A stretch of 64,000 nt of DNA from Amedibacillus dolichus DSM 3991 (GTDB lineage: Bacteria > Bacillota_I > Bacilli_A > Erysipelotrichales > Erysipelotrichaceae): positions 1-64,000 of the forward strand of contig NZ_DS483474.1 of the NCBI RefSeq assembly GCF_000154285.1, written 5' to 3'. Made by a program: the position numbers and the translations under genes. The notes under the pieces are model-generated. The model was not told the DNA's origin. It ran no database searches and was given only the letters and a program-made list of their open reading frames with translations. Every line of letters starts with the position of its first letter. Positions within the stretch are counted from its first letter, which is position 1. This document shows positions 17,941 through 27,673 of this stretch, piece by piece.

Positions 17941-19425
17941 ATGAAAAACGTCGCTTTCGACAATGCCAAGTATTTAAAGCTGCAATCCGAGCATATCTTA
18001 GAGCGCATCAGCAGCTTCGACAATAAGCTATATCTGGAATTCGGTGGCAAGCTGTTTGACGACCATCACGCATCTCGCGTACTTCCAGGCTTTCGGCCTG
18101 ACAGCAAGCTGAAAATGCTGATGGAATTGAAGGATAAGGCAGAAATCGTAATCGCTGTATGTGCCAGCGATATTGAAAAAAATAAAATCCGCAGTGATAT
18201 GGGAATCACTTATGATGTGGAGGTTTTGCGTCTTATTGATGCCTTCCGTGATTGCGGCATGTATGTCGGCAGTGTTGTCATTACACAATATGCCAACCAA
18301 TGTGCTGCGGACAGCTTCAAAGCAATGCTGGAGCATTTGGGAATCCGTGTATTTGTACATTATATTATTCCGGGATATCCAAACAATATCCCATTGATCG
18401 TTTCTGATGAAGGACTTGGAAAAAACGAATATATCGAAACCACACGCCCGTTGGTAGTCATCACTGCTCCGGGACCCGGTTCCGGGAAAATGGCAACCTG
18501 CCTGTCCCAGCTTTACCACGAACATAAACGTGGTGTAAAAGCCGGTTATGCAAAATTCGAAACCTTCCCGATTTGGAACCTTCCTTTGAAGCACCCGGTG
18601 AATTTGGCTTATGAAGCCGCAACTGCCGATTTAAATGACATCAATATGATCGATCCGTTTCATTTGGAGGCTTATGGGGAAACAACCGTTAATTACAATC
18701 GTGATGTAGAGATATTTCCGGTTTTAAACGCTATGTTTGAGCGTATCTTAGGAAAAAGTCCTTATAAATCTCCTACCGATATGGGAGTGAATATGGTTGG
18801 CTATTGCATTTGTGATGATGAATGTGCCAAGCAAGCAAGCGTTGATGAAATCTTACGTCGCTACTACAAAGCGAAGGTCGATTATGTAAAAGGCTATACC
18901 GGCGAGGATACTATTCATAAAATTCAGATCATCATGTCGCAGGCCGATATTCAGTTAGAGCAAAGACGAGTTGTAGCTCCTGCTATTGCCAAGGCACAGG
19001 AAACCGGCGCTCCGGCAGTCGCAATCGAGTTGCCAGATGGACATATCGTTACCGGTAAAACGACTTCTTTATTAGGCGCAAGCTCCGCTGCCCTACTAAA
19101 TGCCCTAAAGGAATTGGCACATATCAATGATGATATTCCGCTGATTTCTCCCAATATTATAGAGCCGATTCAAAAGCTAAAGGTAAATGCCTTGGGAAAT
19201 CACAATCCGCGTTTACATACCGATGAAGTCTTGATTGCCTTAGCGATTTCCGCAACGACCAATCCGGTAAGCCACCACGCTTATCAAATGCTAGATCAAT
19301 TAGCAAACTGTGAGGCACATAGCACTGTTATTTTATCCAGTGTCGATGCCAATACTTTTCGCAAGCTGCATGTTCACCTGACTTGTGAGGATAAATATCA
19401 AACCAAAAAATTGTATCATAATTAG
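17941..19425 (+). CDS. DUF1846 (UPF0371) family protein
   Basis: A 494-residue cytosolic protein matching the DUF1846 family along its length (N-terminal NAKYLKLQSEHILERI, FGGKLFDDHHASRVLPGF, and the nucleotide-loop-like TAPGPGSGKMATCLSQLYHE near 178-197). The GPGSGK segment resembles a P-loop and suggests nucleotide handling, but the biochemical role of the family is unknown. The start follows GGAGGGTTAAC. The gene stands alone between a divergent murA and convergent fhs. Confidence 0.88.
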   Translation: MKNVAFDNAKYLKLQSEHILERISSFDNKLYLEFGGKLFDDHHASRVLPGFRPDSKLKMLMELKDKAEIVIAVCASDIEKNKIRSDMGITYDVEVLRLIDAFRDCGMYVGSVVITQYANQCAADSFKAMLEHLGIRVFVHYIIPGYPNNIPLIVSDEGLGKNEYIETTRPLVVITAPGPGSGKMATCLSQLYHEHKRGVKAGYAKFETFPIWNLPLKHPVNLAYEAATADLNDINMIDPFHLEAYGETTVNYNRDVEIFPVLNAMFERILGKSPYKSPTDMGVNMVGYCICDDECAKQASVDEILRRYYKAKVDYVKGYTGEDTIHKIQIIMSQADIQLEQRRVVAPAIAKAQETGAPAVAIELPDGHIVTGKTTSLLGASSAALLNALKELAHINDDIPLISPNIIEPIQKLKVNALGNHNPRLHTDEVLIALAISATTNPVSHHAYQMLDQLANCEAHSTVILSSVDANTFRKLHVHLTCEDKYQTKKLYHN

Positions 19426-19438
19426 CTCTCAGCTACTT

Positions 19439-19461
19439 GCTCCCTTAGGGGAGCTTTTTAT
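19439..19461 (+). terminator. Terminator of the DUF1846 gene
   Basis: GCTCCC and GGGAGC pair around a four-base loop and five T follow. Confidence 0.9.
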
Positions 19462-19471
19462 ATGAGCAAAT

Positions 19472-19504
19472 AAAAAAAGAAGATCTATCCGAAGATAAAT
19501 CCTC
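19472..19504 (-). terminator. Terminator of purD-fhs
   Basis: On the minus strand GAGGATTTATC and GATAGATCTTC pair (two G:U pairs) around a stable TTCG tetraloop, followed by seven T. Confidence 0.92.
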
Positions 19505-19512
19505 TGCAATCT

Positions 19513-21183
19513 TTAGAATAATCCGACAATATGTCCTTCCTCATTGATATCCATATTAAGTGCCGCAGGAGCTTTCGGTAAGCCCGGCATCGTTAATACC
19601 TTTCCGGTAAGGGCTACGATAAAACCTGCACCCAAAGATGGTCTTAACTCACGAACGGTAATACGGAAATTGGTTGGTGCACCATAAGCTTTGTCATTAT
19701 CACTTAGGGACATCTGTGTTTTTGCCATACAAATCGGCATCTTATCCCAACCAAGTGTATTATATAAAGCAATCTGTTGCTGTGCTTCTTCCGTAAAATC
19801 CACACCGTCAGCACCATACACTACTTTAGCAATCGTTTCGATTTTATGCTCAATGCTGTCATTTACATCATATAGCGGTGCATAGCTATTTGGCTGATCA
19901 CAAAGCTCTACCAATTGGTTTGCTAGATCAATAGCACCATCTCCACCTTTTGCCCATACCTGAGATAAGGACATTGCATGCCCATGCTCCTTACACCAAT
20001 TTTGCAGTGCTTCTACCTCACTTGGCGTATCTGTTGCAAATTCATTGATGGCAATGATATATGGCAATCCAAAATGCTTCACCGTATCAATATGCTTTGC
20101 CAAATTCGCACAACCCTCTAACATAGCGTCAACATTTTCTTCCTTTAGATCCTCATAAGCAACTCCGCCATGCTGTTTCAAGGCACGAATCGTTGCGACA
20201 ATAACCACTGCATTTGGCTTTAGTCCTCCAAATCGGCATTTGATATCCAAGAACTTTTCCGCTCCCAGATCTGCACCGAAACCGGCTTCGGTAACCGTAT
20301 AATCCGCTAGCTTCAAGCAGGTCTTGGTCGCAAGAATAGAGTTGCAGCCATGGGCAATATTCGCAAAAGGACCGCCATGAATCAATACCGGATTATGTTC
20401 AAGTGTTTGTACCATATTCGGCTTGATCGCATCTTTCAGCACCATTGCCAAAGCACCCTCGATTTTCAAATCCTTCACATAGATCGGTTCGGATTTGGAA
20501 TTGTAAGCGACAAGCATTTCGCCCAATCGGCGTTTTAGATCCATCAAGGAAGTGGACAGGCAAAGTACCGCCATTACCTCACTGGCAACGGTGATATTAA
20601 AGCCATCATGACGCTCTACCCCGTTTGCCTTCGGTCCTTGTCCGATTTCAATGGAGCGCAACGTACGATCGTTCATATCCAAGCAACGCTTCCATGCTAC
20701 ATGTTCAATATCAATATCCAATTCATTCCCCTGATGAATATGATTGTCCAAGCAGGCACTCACAAGATTATTGGCAGTCGTGATCGCATGCATATCACCG
20801 GTAAAATGCAGGTTGATATCCTCCATTGGTACAACCTGTGCATAGCCTCCACCGGCTGCACCACCCTTTAATCCGAAAACCGGACCAAGGCTTGGCTCAC
20901 GTAAAGCAATCATCGTTTTCTTTCCGATTTTATTTAAGGCATCACCTAACCCGACAGTCGTTGTGGATTTTCCCTCTCCTGCCTTAGTTGGATTGATGGC
21001 AGTTACCAAGATCAGCTTTCCATCTTCCTTATTTTCATTGCGACGTAACAAGTCCAAGGAAACCTTAGCCTTATAATTTCCATAGTATTCTAAATCTTCT
21101 TCACCAATGCCGATTTTAGCGGCAACATCACGAATATGCTCTAATTTACATTCCTGTGCGATTTCTAAATCTGTCTTAAACAT
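19513..21183 (-). CDS. fhs: Formate-tetrahydrofolate ligase
   Basis: A 556-residue ligase that makes 10-formyl-tetrahydrofolate from formate, tetrahydrofolate and ATP. The P-loop [18 protein letters not shown] (near 66-83), [17 protein letters not shown] and the GGxPxAPA-like C-terminal segment ([12 protein letters not shown]) are all present and the length is typical. Its product feeds purine synthesis, consistent with the purD gene 9 bases upstream in the same operon. GTAGGAGGTTGCT precedes the ATG. Confidence 0.96.
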   Translation of the reverse strand: MFKTDLEIAQECKLEHIRDVAAKIGIGEEDLEYYGNYKAKVSLDLLRRNENKEDGKLILVTAINPTKAGEGKSTTTVGLGDALNKIGKKTMIALREPSLGPVFGLKGGAAGGGYAQVVPMEDINLHFTGDMHAITTANNLVSACLDNHIHQGNELDIDIEHVAWKRCLDMNDRTLRSIEIGQGPKANGVERHDGFNITVASEVMAVLCLSTSLMDLKRRLGEMLVAYNSKSEPIYVKDLKIEGALAMVLKDAIKPNMVQTLEHNPVLIHGGPFANIAHGCNSILATKTCLKLADYTVTEAGFGADLGAEKFLDIKCRFGGLKPNAVVIVATIRALKQHGGVAYEDLKEENVDAMLEGCANLAKHIDTVKHFGLPYIIAINEFATDTPSEVEALQNWCKEHGHAMSLSQVWAKGGDGAIDLANQLVELCDQPNSYAPLYDVNDSIEHKIETIAKVVYGADGVDFTEEAQQQIALYNTLGWDKMPICMAKTQMSLSDNDKAYGAPTNFRITVRELRPSLGAGFIVALTGKVLTMPGLPKAPAALNMDINEEGHIVGLF

Positions 21184-21192
21184 AGCAACCTC

Positions 21193-22425
21193 CTACATAT
21201 CCTTTTTTCCGATATCGTTGCGATAGAACAATTTATCACAGCGAACCTTACGAACGTCCTCATACGCCTTTGCATAAGCTTCTTTCAAGGTCGGAGCACT
21301 TGCGGTAATCGTCAATACACGTCCACCATCGGTATAAAGCTTTCCATCTTTTTCCGCTGTTCCCATGTGATAAACCATGGAATCAACGTCCTCTAAGCCT
21401 TCAATCAAAGCTCCCTTGGTAGAAGTTGCAGGATACCCCTCACTTGCCATAACCACACCAAGCGTTGTATTCGGATCCCATTCCATTTCGGTTTTTGAAT
21501 GGTTCATAATATTTTCGATAATATCGCATATATCGGTTTTTAAGCGTGGAAGAATAACCTCAGCTTCCGGATCTCCGAAGCGTGCGTTAAATTCTATTGT
21601 TTTTACACCATGTTCCGTTAGCATCAATCCACCATATAAGAAACCGGTAAAACTATGTCCTTCCTTTACCATAGCACTTGCCATAGGAAGCATGACATTG
21701 TTCATAGCCTCGTCAATGATTTCCTTGGTAATCGTATGAACCGGAGAATACACACCCATACCTCCGGTATTCGGACCGGTATCGCCATCTCCTACACATT
21801 TATGATCCTGTGCGATTTCACATGGAATGACCATATCTCCGCTTACAAAGCAAATCAGTGAAAATTCAAAGCCTGTTAAGCATTCCTCGATTACGACCTT
21901 ATTGCCGGGGATTGAGAATGCTGTTTCGATAGCTTCTATCGCCTCGTCCATTTCATGTGCAACCGTAACCCCTTTACCTGCCTTCAAGCCATCTTCCTTG
22001 ATAACAATTGGAACACCTTGCTTTTCCACATAACGTATTGCGTCCTTCATCGTATCAAAGGTATGATAGCGTGCGGTAGGAATACCGTACTTATCCATGA
22101 TTTTCTTTGAAAAATCTTTACTTGTTTCTACCTGTGCTGCGTCCTTAGTAGGACCGAAGATCTTTAACCCTTCCTTTTGGAAAGCATCAACAACCCCTAG
22201 CGACAAGGTATGCTCCGGTCCGACAATCGTTAAATCAATATGTTTTTCTTTCGCAAAGGCTAGCAAGCCATCAACATCACTATCGGAGATATTAACACAC
22301 TCTGCCAGCTGCGCCATACCCGGATTCCCCGGTGCTGCATAAATCTTTCTTACACGTCCACTTCTTGAAACAGCATGCACAAGCGCATGCTCTCTGCCAC
22401 CTTTCCCAATGACCAATACTTTCAT
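21193..22425 (-). CDS. purD: Phosphoribosylamine-glycine ligase
   Basis: A 410-residue ATP-grasp enzyme that joins glycine to phosphoribosylamine, the second step of purine synthesis. The start MKVLVIGKGGREHALVHA, the KEDGLKAGKGV loop and EFNARFGDPE are diagnostic. It leads a two-gene operon with fhs, away from any other pur gene in the window, which is less usual than a full pur cluster. The leader contains the palindrome CGTATATATATACG (22442-22455). Confidence 0.95.
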   Translation of the reverse strand: MKVLVIGKGGREHALVHAVSRSGRVRKIYAAPGNPGMAQLAECVNISDSDVDGLLAFAKEKHIDLTIVGPEHTLSLGVVDAFQKEGLKIFGPTKDAAQVETSKDFSKKIMDKYGIPTARYHTFDTMKDAIRYVEKQGVPIVIKEDGLKAGKGVTVAHEMDEAIEAIETAFSIPGNKVVIEECLTGFEFSLICFVSGDMVIPCEIAQDHKCVGDGDTGPNTGGMGVYSPVHTITKEIIDEAMNNVMLPMASAMVKEGHSFTGFLYGGLMLTEHGVKTIEFNARFGDPEAEVILPRLKTDICDIIENIMNHSKTEMEWDPNTTLGVVMASEGYPATSTKGALIEGLEDVDSMVYHMGTAEKDGKLYTDGGRVLTITASAPTLKEAYAKAYEDVRKVRCDKLFYRNDIGKKDM

Positions 22426-22478
22426 TTGCCCACGTCCTTTCCGTATATATATACGTTTAAAGTTAAAATTACACTCTT

Positions 22479-22507
22479 ATTTTACTTTATTTACCGCATA
22501 TTTACAA
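22479..22507 (-). promoter_or_regulatory. Promoter of purD-fhs
   Basis: TTGTAA and TAAAAT are spaced by 17 bases on the minus strand. No purine riboswitch or clear PurR box is visible downstream. Confidence 0.65.
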
Positions 22508-22581
22508 TGTAGAATAAGCCAAGAGTTATGCTTTTTTCACTCGAAAATCCATCGGTATGCAAGGGATTTTTTTAAGGATAT

Positions 22582-22610
22582 TTGACAAAGGCGCAAATGT
22601 ATCGTACTAT
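22582..22610 (+). promoter_or_regulatory. Promoter of the first EIIA-Glc gene
   Basis: A consensus TTGACA and TACTAT with 17-base spacing lie 27 bases before the start codon, suggesting strong constitutive expression. Confidence 0.85.
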
Positions 22611-22636
22611 GGGGTAGCATATATAGGAGGATAGCT

Positions 22637-23125
22637 ATGTTTTTTAGTAAAAAGAAGAAAGGAAACGTAGTAGAAATACTAGCTCCCGTTGATGGAGATG
22701 CTGTTCCCCTTGAGGACGTTCGTGATCAGGTCATTGCGCAAGGTCTGATGGGAGAAGGGATTGCAATCGATCCTATCAATGAAACAGTGTTTGCTCCATG
22801 TGAGGGAGAAATTACGCATATCAGCGAACAGGAGCATGTCATTGGCATGTGCTGTGAGAATGGAAGCAACATCTTAATTCATGTCGGTATCAATACCGGA
22901 GAGCTGCATGGTGAAGGCTTTGAAATTCTAACCAGAGTAAACGATTATGTTTATGCCGGTACGCCCTTACTTTCCTTTGACCTTGCTTATATAAAAGAAA
23001 AAGGACTTTGCCCTTATGTTATTACGGTAAGCCCTAAAAATGAAAAATATGATGTTTCCATCGAGCTTGACCATGGAGAAGTCCAAGCCAACGAAAGTGT
23101 TATCTTTATGATTGATGAAGCATAG
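22637..23125 (+). CDS. crr: PTS glucose-family EIIA protein
   Basis: A 162-residue soluble EIIA of the glucose/N-acetylglucosamine family that passes phosphate from HPr to a membrane EIIBC. The fold motifs VFAPCEGEI and GSNILIHVGINTGEL are present; His in LIHVG is the phospho-accepting residue and the earlier His in EHVIG its partner. It is one of two such genes here (other at 30748-31224), and neither is fused to the EIICB at 25915-27522, which lacks its own EIIA. Which serves that transporter is open. It has its own strong promoter and terminator, and a group II intron follows directly. Confidence 0.9.
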   Translation: MFFSKKKKGNVVEILAPVDGDAVPLEDVRDQVIAQGLMGEGIAIDPINETVFAPCEGEITHISEQEHVIGMCCENGSNILIHVGINTGELHGEGFEILTRVNDYVYAGTPLLSFDLAYIKEKGLCPYVITVSPKNEKYDVSIELDHGEVQANESVIFMIDEA

Positions 23126-23127
23126 TC

Positions 23128-23172
23128 AAACCGTTGATAAAGCTTATAAAAGCCTTATCAAACGGTTTTTTT
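23128..23172 (+). terminator. Terminator of the EIIA gene, used as intron target
   Basis: AACCGTT-GATAA-GC and GC-TTATC-AAACGGTT form a long hairpin followed by seven T. The group II intron starts immediately after the last T. Confidence 0.9.
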
Positions 23173-25076
23173 GTACGCCAAGCATGGCATACATCTAGGT
23201 GGTGAAAGTCCACTGTGGGGGTGTTCATCGCAACCGCCAACCACTAGCCAAAGTCAAGGGTGTCCATCGTGAGGTGGAATCTGAAGGAAGATGGAGGCAA
23301 AACTCCGGTCTGAGGAATACGAATCACATCAGGCATATCATGGGGACAAGTGTGCAAAACAACACAAAATCCAAAAGAGTTGCGGATAAGACTATGATAT
23401 GTAAATGTGGCAGATATATGGAGGGAAAGAGGTATGATCTTATCTTGGGAGGTCTTACAGAGGGAAACCTAGTAACAACGAACTGTAAGAAGTACCAAGG
23501 GCAGGCACTCAGCCGAAGTCGTAGTAGTGAAGAAGTTTCTGTAATGGAAATGGAGCGAAGGACCGAACAAATTTATCAGTTATTGAAATCGAAGTTGAAA
23601 TTGTATGCGAGATCACGAGGACAGTAAATAAACTAGTACTACTAAGTAAACAGAAACGGATGAAAGGTAGAAGTCAGTATACAATTAGCGAAGAAATGGA
23701 GGTAACGAATATGACAACTGATAGAAGTTTATTAGAAGATATGTTAAGTGATGAAAATCTAAACAAAGCATATCTGCAAGTCGTGCGAAACAAAGGAGCC
23801 GAAGGAGTAGATGGTATGAAATATACGGAACTCAAGGATTACCTAAAAGAGCATGGCGAAGAAATCAAAGAACAGATACGAACAAGAAAGTATAAGCCAA
23901 AACCGGTAAAAAGAGTAGAGATACCAAAAGACAATGGCGGAGTAAGAAACTTAGGAGTGCCAACCGTAGTAGATTGATTTATTCAACAAGCAATCGTACA
24001 AATACTAACACCAATCTATGAGCCATTATTTAGTGAACATAGCTTTGGATTTCGACCAAACAGATGTTGTGAAATGGCAATCGTCAAAGCATTGGAATAT
24101 ATGAATGAAGGGTATCATTGGGTAGTTGATATAGACCTAGAGAAATTCTTTGATAATGTGAGCCACGATAAACTAATTACAATAGTAATGAGGAATGTGA
24201 AAGATGGAGAAATCGTATCACTGATACGAAAATATCTAGTGAGTGGAATTATGATAGACAATGAATATAAAGAGTCAGTCATAGGAACACCACAAGGAGG
24301 AAATTTATCTCCACTATTAAGTAACGTTATCCTAAATGAATTAGACAAGGAACTAGAAGCAAGAGGACTCCATTTCACAAGGTATGCGGATGACTGTATT
24401 ATACTAGTAGGCTCGTCAAAAGCAGCAGATAGGGTTATGGCAAATGTATCAAAGTACATCGAAAAGAAACTAGGGCTTAAAGTCAATATGACAAAGAGCA
24501 AGGTGTCAAAACCGAATGAAATCAAGTATCTGGGATTTGGATTTTACTATGATAGATATTCACAGTTGTGGAAAGCAAAGCCACATGAAATATCCATTCA
24601 AAAGTTGAAAGAGAAGATAAAGAAACTGACAAGCCGAAGCTGGTCAGTAGATATGAACTATCGACTAATAAAATTGAAACAACTAATAGTAGGATGGGTA
24701 AATTACTATCGCATAGGATATTTCAAAATAAAAGCAAAGGAAATTGATAGAAATATAAGATTTCGACTGCGGATATGTATATGGAAACAATGGAAGAAAC
24801 CATATACGAGATATAAAGCACTGAAGAAATTAGGTTTAGAAGAATGGAAGTGTAAGACATGGTCAAATACACGAAAGAGTTACGCGAGATGTGCTTCAAC
24901 ATTCTTAAAAGTCGCAATATCGAAGGAAGTATTAAAGAAAAGAGGTCTAGTAACGCTACTAGACCAATAACAGTTGAAACATATTTAGAATAAATTTGAA
25001 CCGCCGTATGCCGAACGGCACGTACGGTGGTGTGAGAGGTCGGTAATTGAAATAATCAATTACCTCCTACTCGATT
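23173..25076 (+). mobile_element. Group II intron (probable class C)
   Basis: The element begins GTACGCC (a variant of the GTGYG 5' consensus), continues with a typical domain I start (TCTAGGTGGTGAAAGTCCAC), contains a reverse transcriptase/maturase gene, and ends with a domain V hairpin (about 24998-25031, including CGTACGGTGG), a domain VI stem GGTAATTG/CAATTACC and CTACTCGAT. The exact 3' boundary is uncertain by a few bases. Insertion right behind a terminator hairpin and T run is the known habit of class C introns, and the encoded protein lacks an endonuclease domain, which also fits. Its protein carries an in-frame TGA, so self-mobility is doubtful. Confidence 0.88.
23711..24970 (+). 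pseudogene. ltrA: Group II intron reverse transcriptase/maturase with in-frame TGA
   Basis: The frame runs from ATG 23711 (GGAGGT seven bases upstream) to TAA 24970, 419 codons, broken only by TGA at 23975-23977 (codon 89). Sequence on both sides is collinear and well conserved: RNKGAEGVDG, LGVPTVVD before the stop and FIQQAIVQIL after it, where relatives have arginine at the stop position, so a single CGA-to-TGA change explains it. The RT domain has GTPQGGNLSPLLSN and the YADD active site (225-228); a maturase X domain with GWVNYYRIGYFK follows. No endonuclease domain is seen. Unless read through or reinitiated at 24074, no complete protein is made. It would otherwise promote intron splicing and retrohoming. 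Confidence 0.9.
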
Positions 25077-25214
25077 ATTTATAATCAGCGGATACTATAA
25101 CAGTAATAAGTGTCAAATATGCCCTATACTATGCTTTTTTAGCTTCTGATTGTTTCCCCTTATTAACTGCTAAAGGAAGAAATACATGAAACATCTTACT
25201 TCTGTATTTCTTAT

Positions 25215-25242
25215 AAAAAACCTCAAATCTAACGATTTGAGG
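25215..25242 (-). terminator. Terminator after the four-helix membrane protein gene
   Basis: CCTCAAAT and ATTTGAGG form an 8-bp hairpin followed on the minus strand by six T; the plus strand side is also T-rich, so it may work in both directions. Confidence 0.88.
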
Positions 25243-25333
25243 CTTATTTTATAACATTAAATAGTATTGATATCCCTAATTACCCAATTCTATTTAATCC
25301 CATCTATCCCTTTTTACACTCACTAAGCAAGGC

Positions 25334-25852
25334 TTACGAACGAACGGCTGCGATGCCGATAACAAAAGCCAGTATTCCCATAAAAACTAACAAGCTAACG
25401 GTAATCAGTACATTGCTTAACTGCTTTGTTTTTTTAATTTCCCTAAATGCTTCCTTTATGCTAAAGCCTTGCCACTTGAAATATTTTATCAAGCAGTAAA
25501 TCAACAGCGCTGCCGAAGCATAATTAAATAAAAGCAGCTGCGCAATCGCAATGATCAGCATTTCTATACGTGTTGCTTCTACATATTCAAAATTTTCAAG
25601 ATTGTTAATCAAACGCTTTAAGGCATAAAACACATATAAATTCACAACACAAACAATAAATCCTGTGGTAATGAATAAATTCGTTGAGAGTAACTCGTTC
25701 ACGCCACCCTTTGTTTGCGTAGCTAACAATCCGAAATAAACTAAGAAAAGCAGAACCATGGCAATGCACATATATTGTGCAAACTTTGCCATTTTAAATT
25801 CACCGTATTTTTTCAGTTTTCTTTTTTGTTTCATCACATCACGTTTTTTCAT
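25334..25852 (-). CDS. Four-helix membrane protein of unknown function
   Basis: I do not recognise this 172-residue protein. It has a basic N-terminus (KKRDVMKQKRKLKK), then four predicted membrane helices (about 22-44, 60-80, 97-122, 148-170) and no charged catalytic motif. It lies 62 bases downstream of the PTS EIICB gene on the same strand, with a hairpin between, so it may be partly co-expressed with it. GAGGGTCTT precedes the ATG. Confidence 0.7.
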   Translation of the reverse strand: MKKRDVMKQKRKLKKYGEFKMAKFAQYMCIAMVLLFLVYFGLLATQTKGGVNELLSTNLFITTGFIVCVVNLYVFYALKRLINNLENFEYVEATRIEMLIIAIAQLLLFNYASAALLIYCLIKYFKWQGFSIKEAFREIKKTKQLSNVLITVSLLVFMGILAFVIGIAAVRS

Positions 25853-25868
25853 AAGACCCTCATTTCTA

Positions 25869-25903
25869 AGAACAAAGCAGGATTCTACACCTGCTCTGTT
25901 CTT
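25869..25903 (-). terminator. Hairpin between EIICB and the downstream membrane gene
   Basis: AGAACA-AGCAGG and CCTGCT-TGTTCT form a 12-bp stem with one mismatch just past the EIICB stop. It lacks a good U run on the minus strand, so partial termination or RNA protection is likely. Confidence 0.5.
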
Positions 25904-25914
25904 TTATGTTAAGC

Positions 25915-27522
25915 TTAGTCAAGGTGCAAAATGTCTTTTACTTTCGTTGTAATACCTTGTACACGAACACCGTAAATTACCTGAACTGCATTCTTTGCAC
26001 GAACTACTCCCATAGCCTCTAAATAATTTTTAAAGTCATCATCGGATGCAATAAGTGTATCATCTTTTACGGTTACGCGCAATCTACTAGCGCAACAAGT
26101 TACTGTTTCGATATTATCAGCACCACCTAGGGCTTCAATAATACGTACTTCTAATGAATCTTCTTCACTACCTGTACTTGCACCATCAGCCTGTCCGTCC
26201 TTGATGGCATTGTATTCCTTCTTGCTCATCAGCTTCACTTCTGCTTCCCCTCTACCTGGAGTCGGCAAATCCCATTTCTCAATACAGAATTTGAAAGCAA
26301 AGTAGTAAACAACAAAGGTTAATGGAAGCAGCCATAATGCATGAATCGCATGTACCTTATGAGGCTGGAATAGGTTAGGAATCATGAAGAACAATGCCGT
26401 ACCATTGATAGAAATTTCAAATACCTCTGCTAATACATAGCACAAGCCGCAAAGTGGAGCATATACTAACCAATACAATGCAGGAGCTACGAATAAGAAG
26501 GTATATTCAATCGGTTCAGAAATACCAACCATCGCTAAGGTAAATACTGCCGGCACTAATAACGCTGCAATTTTCTTTCTATTTTCTTTACGAGCACACT
26601 TATACATCGCAAATGCAGCACCTGGAAGTCCTGCTAACTGGAACAATAAACGTCCATTCGTAAAGTTACGTGTAATATATCCGGTAGCATCAGCACTTGC
26701 TGCCTGTCCGTTGATAATGTTTTTTACGCCCTCATAAACAACACCATCAATTTCCATCGTTCCACCAACACTTGAGTATTCGATTGGGAACGCAATCAAG
26801 TGATGTATACCAAATGGAAGCAACGCCTTATCAAGTGTACCGAATAGGAAAGTACCAAACAATCCACTAGAAGTAATGAAACCGGTAATTCCTTGTAATC
26901 CACTTGCGATATAAGGCCAAATATAGTAAGTAGCAATCGCTAATGGAATAGAAACAATCGCACAAATCATAACTACAAACTTTGTACCTGCAAAGAAAGC
27001 AAACATTGCTGGTAGTTGAATATCAACAAGCTTGTTGTGAATCCATGCTGTTAATAGCCCGGAAATCAAACCGGAGAAAATCCCCATATTGTATCCAAAC
27101 ATACCAAATGCAGAAGACCAAATAGCATTGAAGTTCAAGGCCTCATTCTGTGAATAACCATTTGCAACTAATGCCTCAATACTTGTTGTTTCCGCAGTCC
27201 AGCCTTCAAAGCCTGCCCAAGCTTCAATTCCTCTCATATATGTAAGGAATAAAACCAAGCCGGCAAATGCTGCCCAACCTTTTTCTTTCTTAGCCAATGT
27301 AAATGAGATAGCTACTGCAAACCAAAGCTGCAATGTGTTCATGAAATAGAATCCCAAATTGGTAATCATCGTTAGTAAATTGTAAAATAGCGTACCTTCT
27401 TCAAGGATATAGTTCGTAAATGCACTACCAATACCTACGAAGAAACCAACAAGAACCAATAAAATGATGGGAACCATCATTGCACCGGCAAAAGTTTGCA
27501 ATTTTGCCTGAATGTTTTTCAT
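25915..27522 (-). CDS. PTS glucose-superfamily EIICB transporter
   Basis: A 535-residue sugar permease: EIIC membrane domain with ~10 helices (about 1-425, containing GTLDKALLPFGIHHL and GISEPIEYTFLF) and a C-terminal EIIB domain (about 455-535) with the phospho-cysteine region TCCASRLRV (Cys477). It transports and phosphorylates a hexose or glucoside; the family covers glucose, GlcNAc, maltose and alpha-glucosides and I cannot choose among them. No EIIA domain is fused, so it needs one of the separate EIIA proteins. It is divided from pepV by an intergenic region with a 25-bp dyad and a TGTGGTAA motif. Confidence 0.9.
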   Translation of the reverse strand: MKNIQAKLQTFAGAMMVPIILLVLVGFFVGIGSAFTNYILEEGTLFYNLLTMITNLGFYFMNTLQLWFAVAISFTLAKKEKGWAAFAGLVLFLTYMRGIEAWAGFEGWTAETTSIEALVANGYSQNEALNFNAIWSSAFGMFGYNMGIFSGLISGLLTAWIHNKLVDIQLPAMFAFFAGTKFVVMICAIVSIPLAIATYYIWPYIASGLQGITGFITSSGLFGTFLFGTLDKALLPFGIHHLIAFPIEYSSVGGTMEIDGVVYEGVKNIINGQAASADATGYITRNFTNGRLLFQLAGLPGAAFAMYKCARKENRKKIAALLVPAVFTLAMVGISEPIEYTFLFVAPALYWLVYAPLCGLCYVLAEVFEISINGTALFFMIPNLFQPHKVHAIHALWLLPLTFVVYYFAFKFCIEKWDLPTPGRGEAEVKLMSKKEYNAIKDGQADGASTGSEEDSLEVRIIEALGGADNIETVTCCASRLRVTVKDDTLIASDDDFKNYLEAMGVVRAKNAVQVIYGVRVQGITTKVKDILHLD

Positions 27523-27579
27523 AACATTTCCTCCTTTTTTCTATCATTAGAATACCATACATAGTTTTGAATAGCTAGG

Positions 27580-27617
27580 AAGGGATAACTAGCACTTATC
27601 CCTTAACATTGTGGTAA
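27580..27617 (-). promoter_or_regulatory. Dyad and TGTGGTAA motif upstream of EIICB
   Basis: AAGGGATAA and TTATCCCTT form a perfect 9-bp inverted repeat around seven bases (27580-27604), and ATTGTGGTAA lies directly beside it (27608-27617). Both are 60-95 bases before the EIICB start codon, upstream of a candidate extended -10 (TGGTATTCT). The position suits a regulator binding site; the dyad lacks a T run and is not a terminator. Confidence 0.55.
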
Positions 27618-27673
27618 TTTTTAAACATTTACAATAGAAATGAAAAGGCTTACCTCATTTGGAGCGTTATTCC

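Noticed and set aside
23199-23627. 142-residue open frame near the intron 5' end
   Set aside because: It lies in the structured RNA part of the intron (domain I and following), has no ribosome site, and its protein resembles nothing; it is a by-product of the ribozyme sequence.
23975-23977. TGA in the RT gene as evidence for a recoded genetic code
   Set aside because: Several genes here use TGA as their real stop (for example the DUF1934, HD and Gfo genes in ATGA overlaps) and none shows internal TGA, so a point mutation is the simpler explanation.
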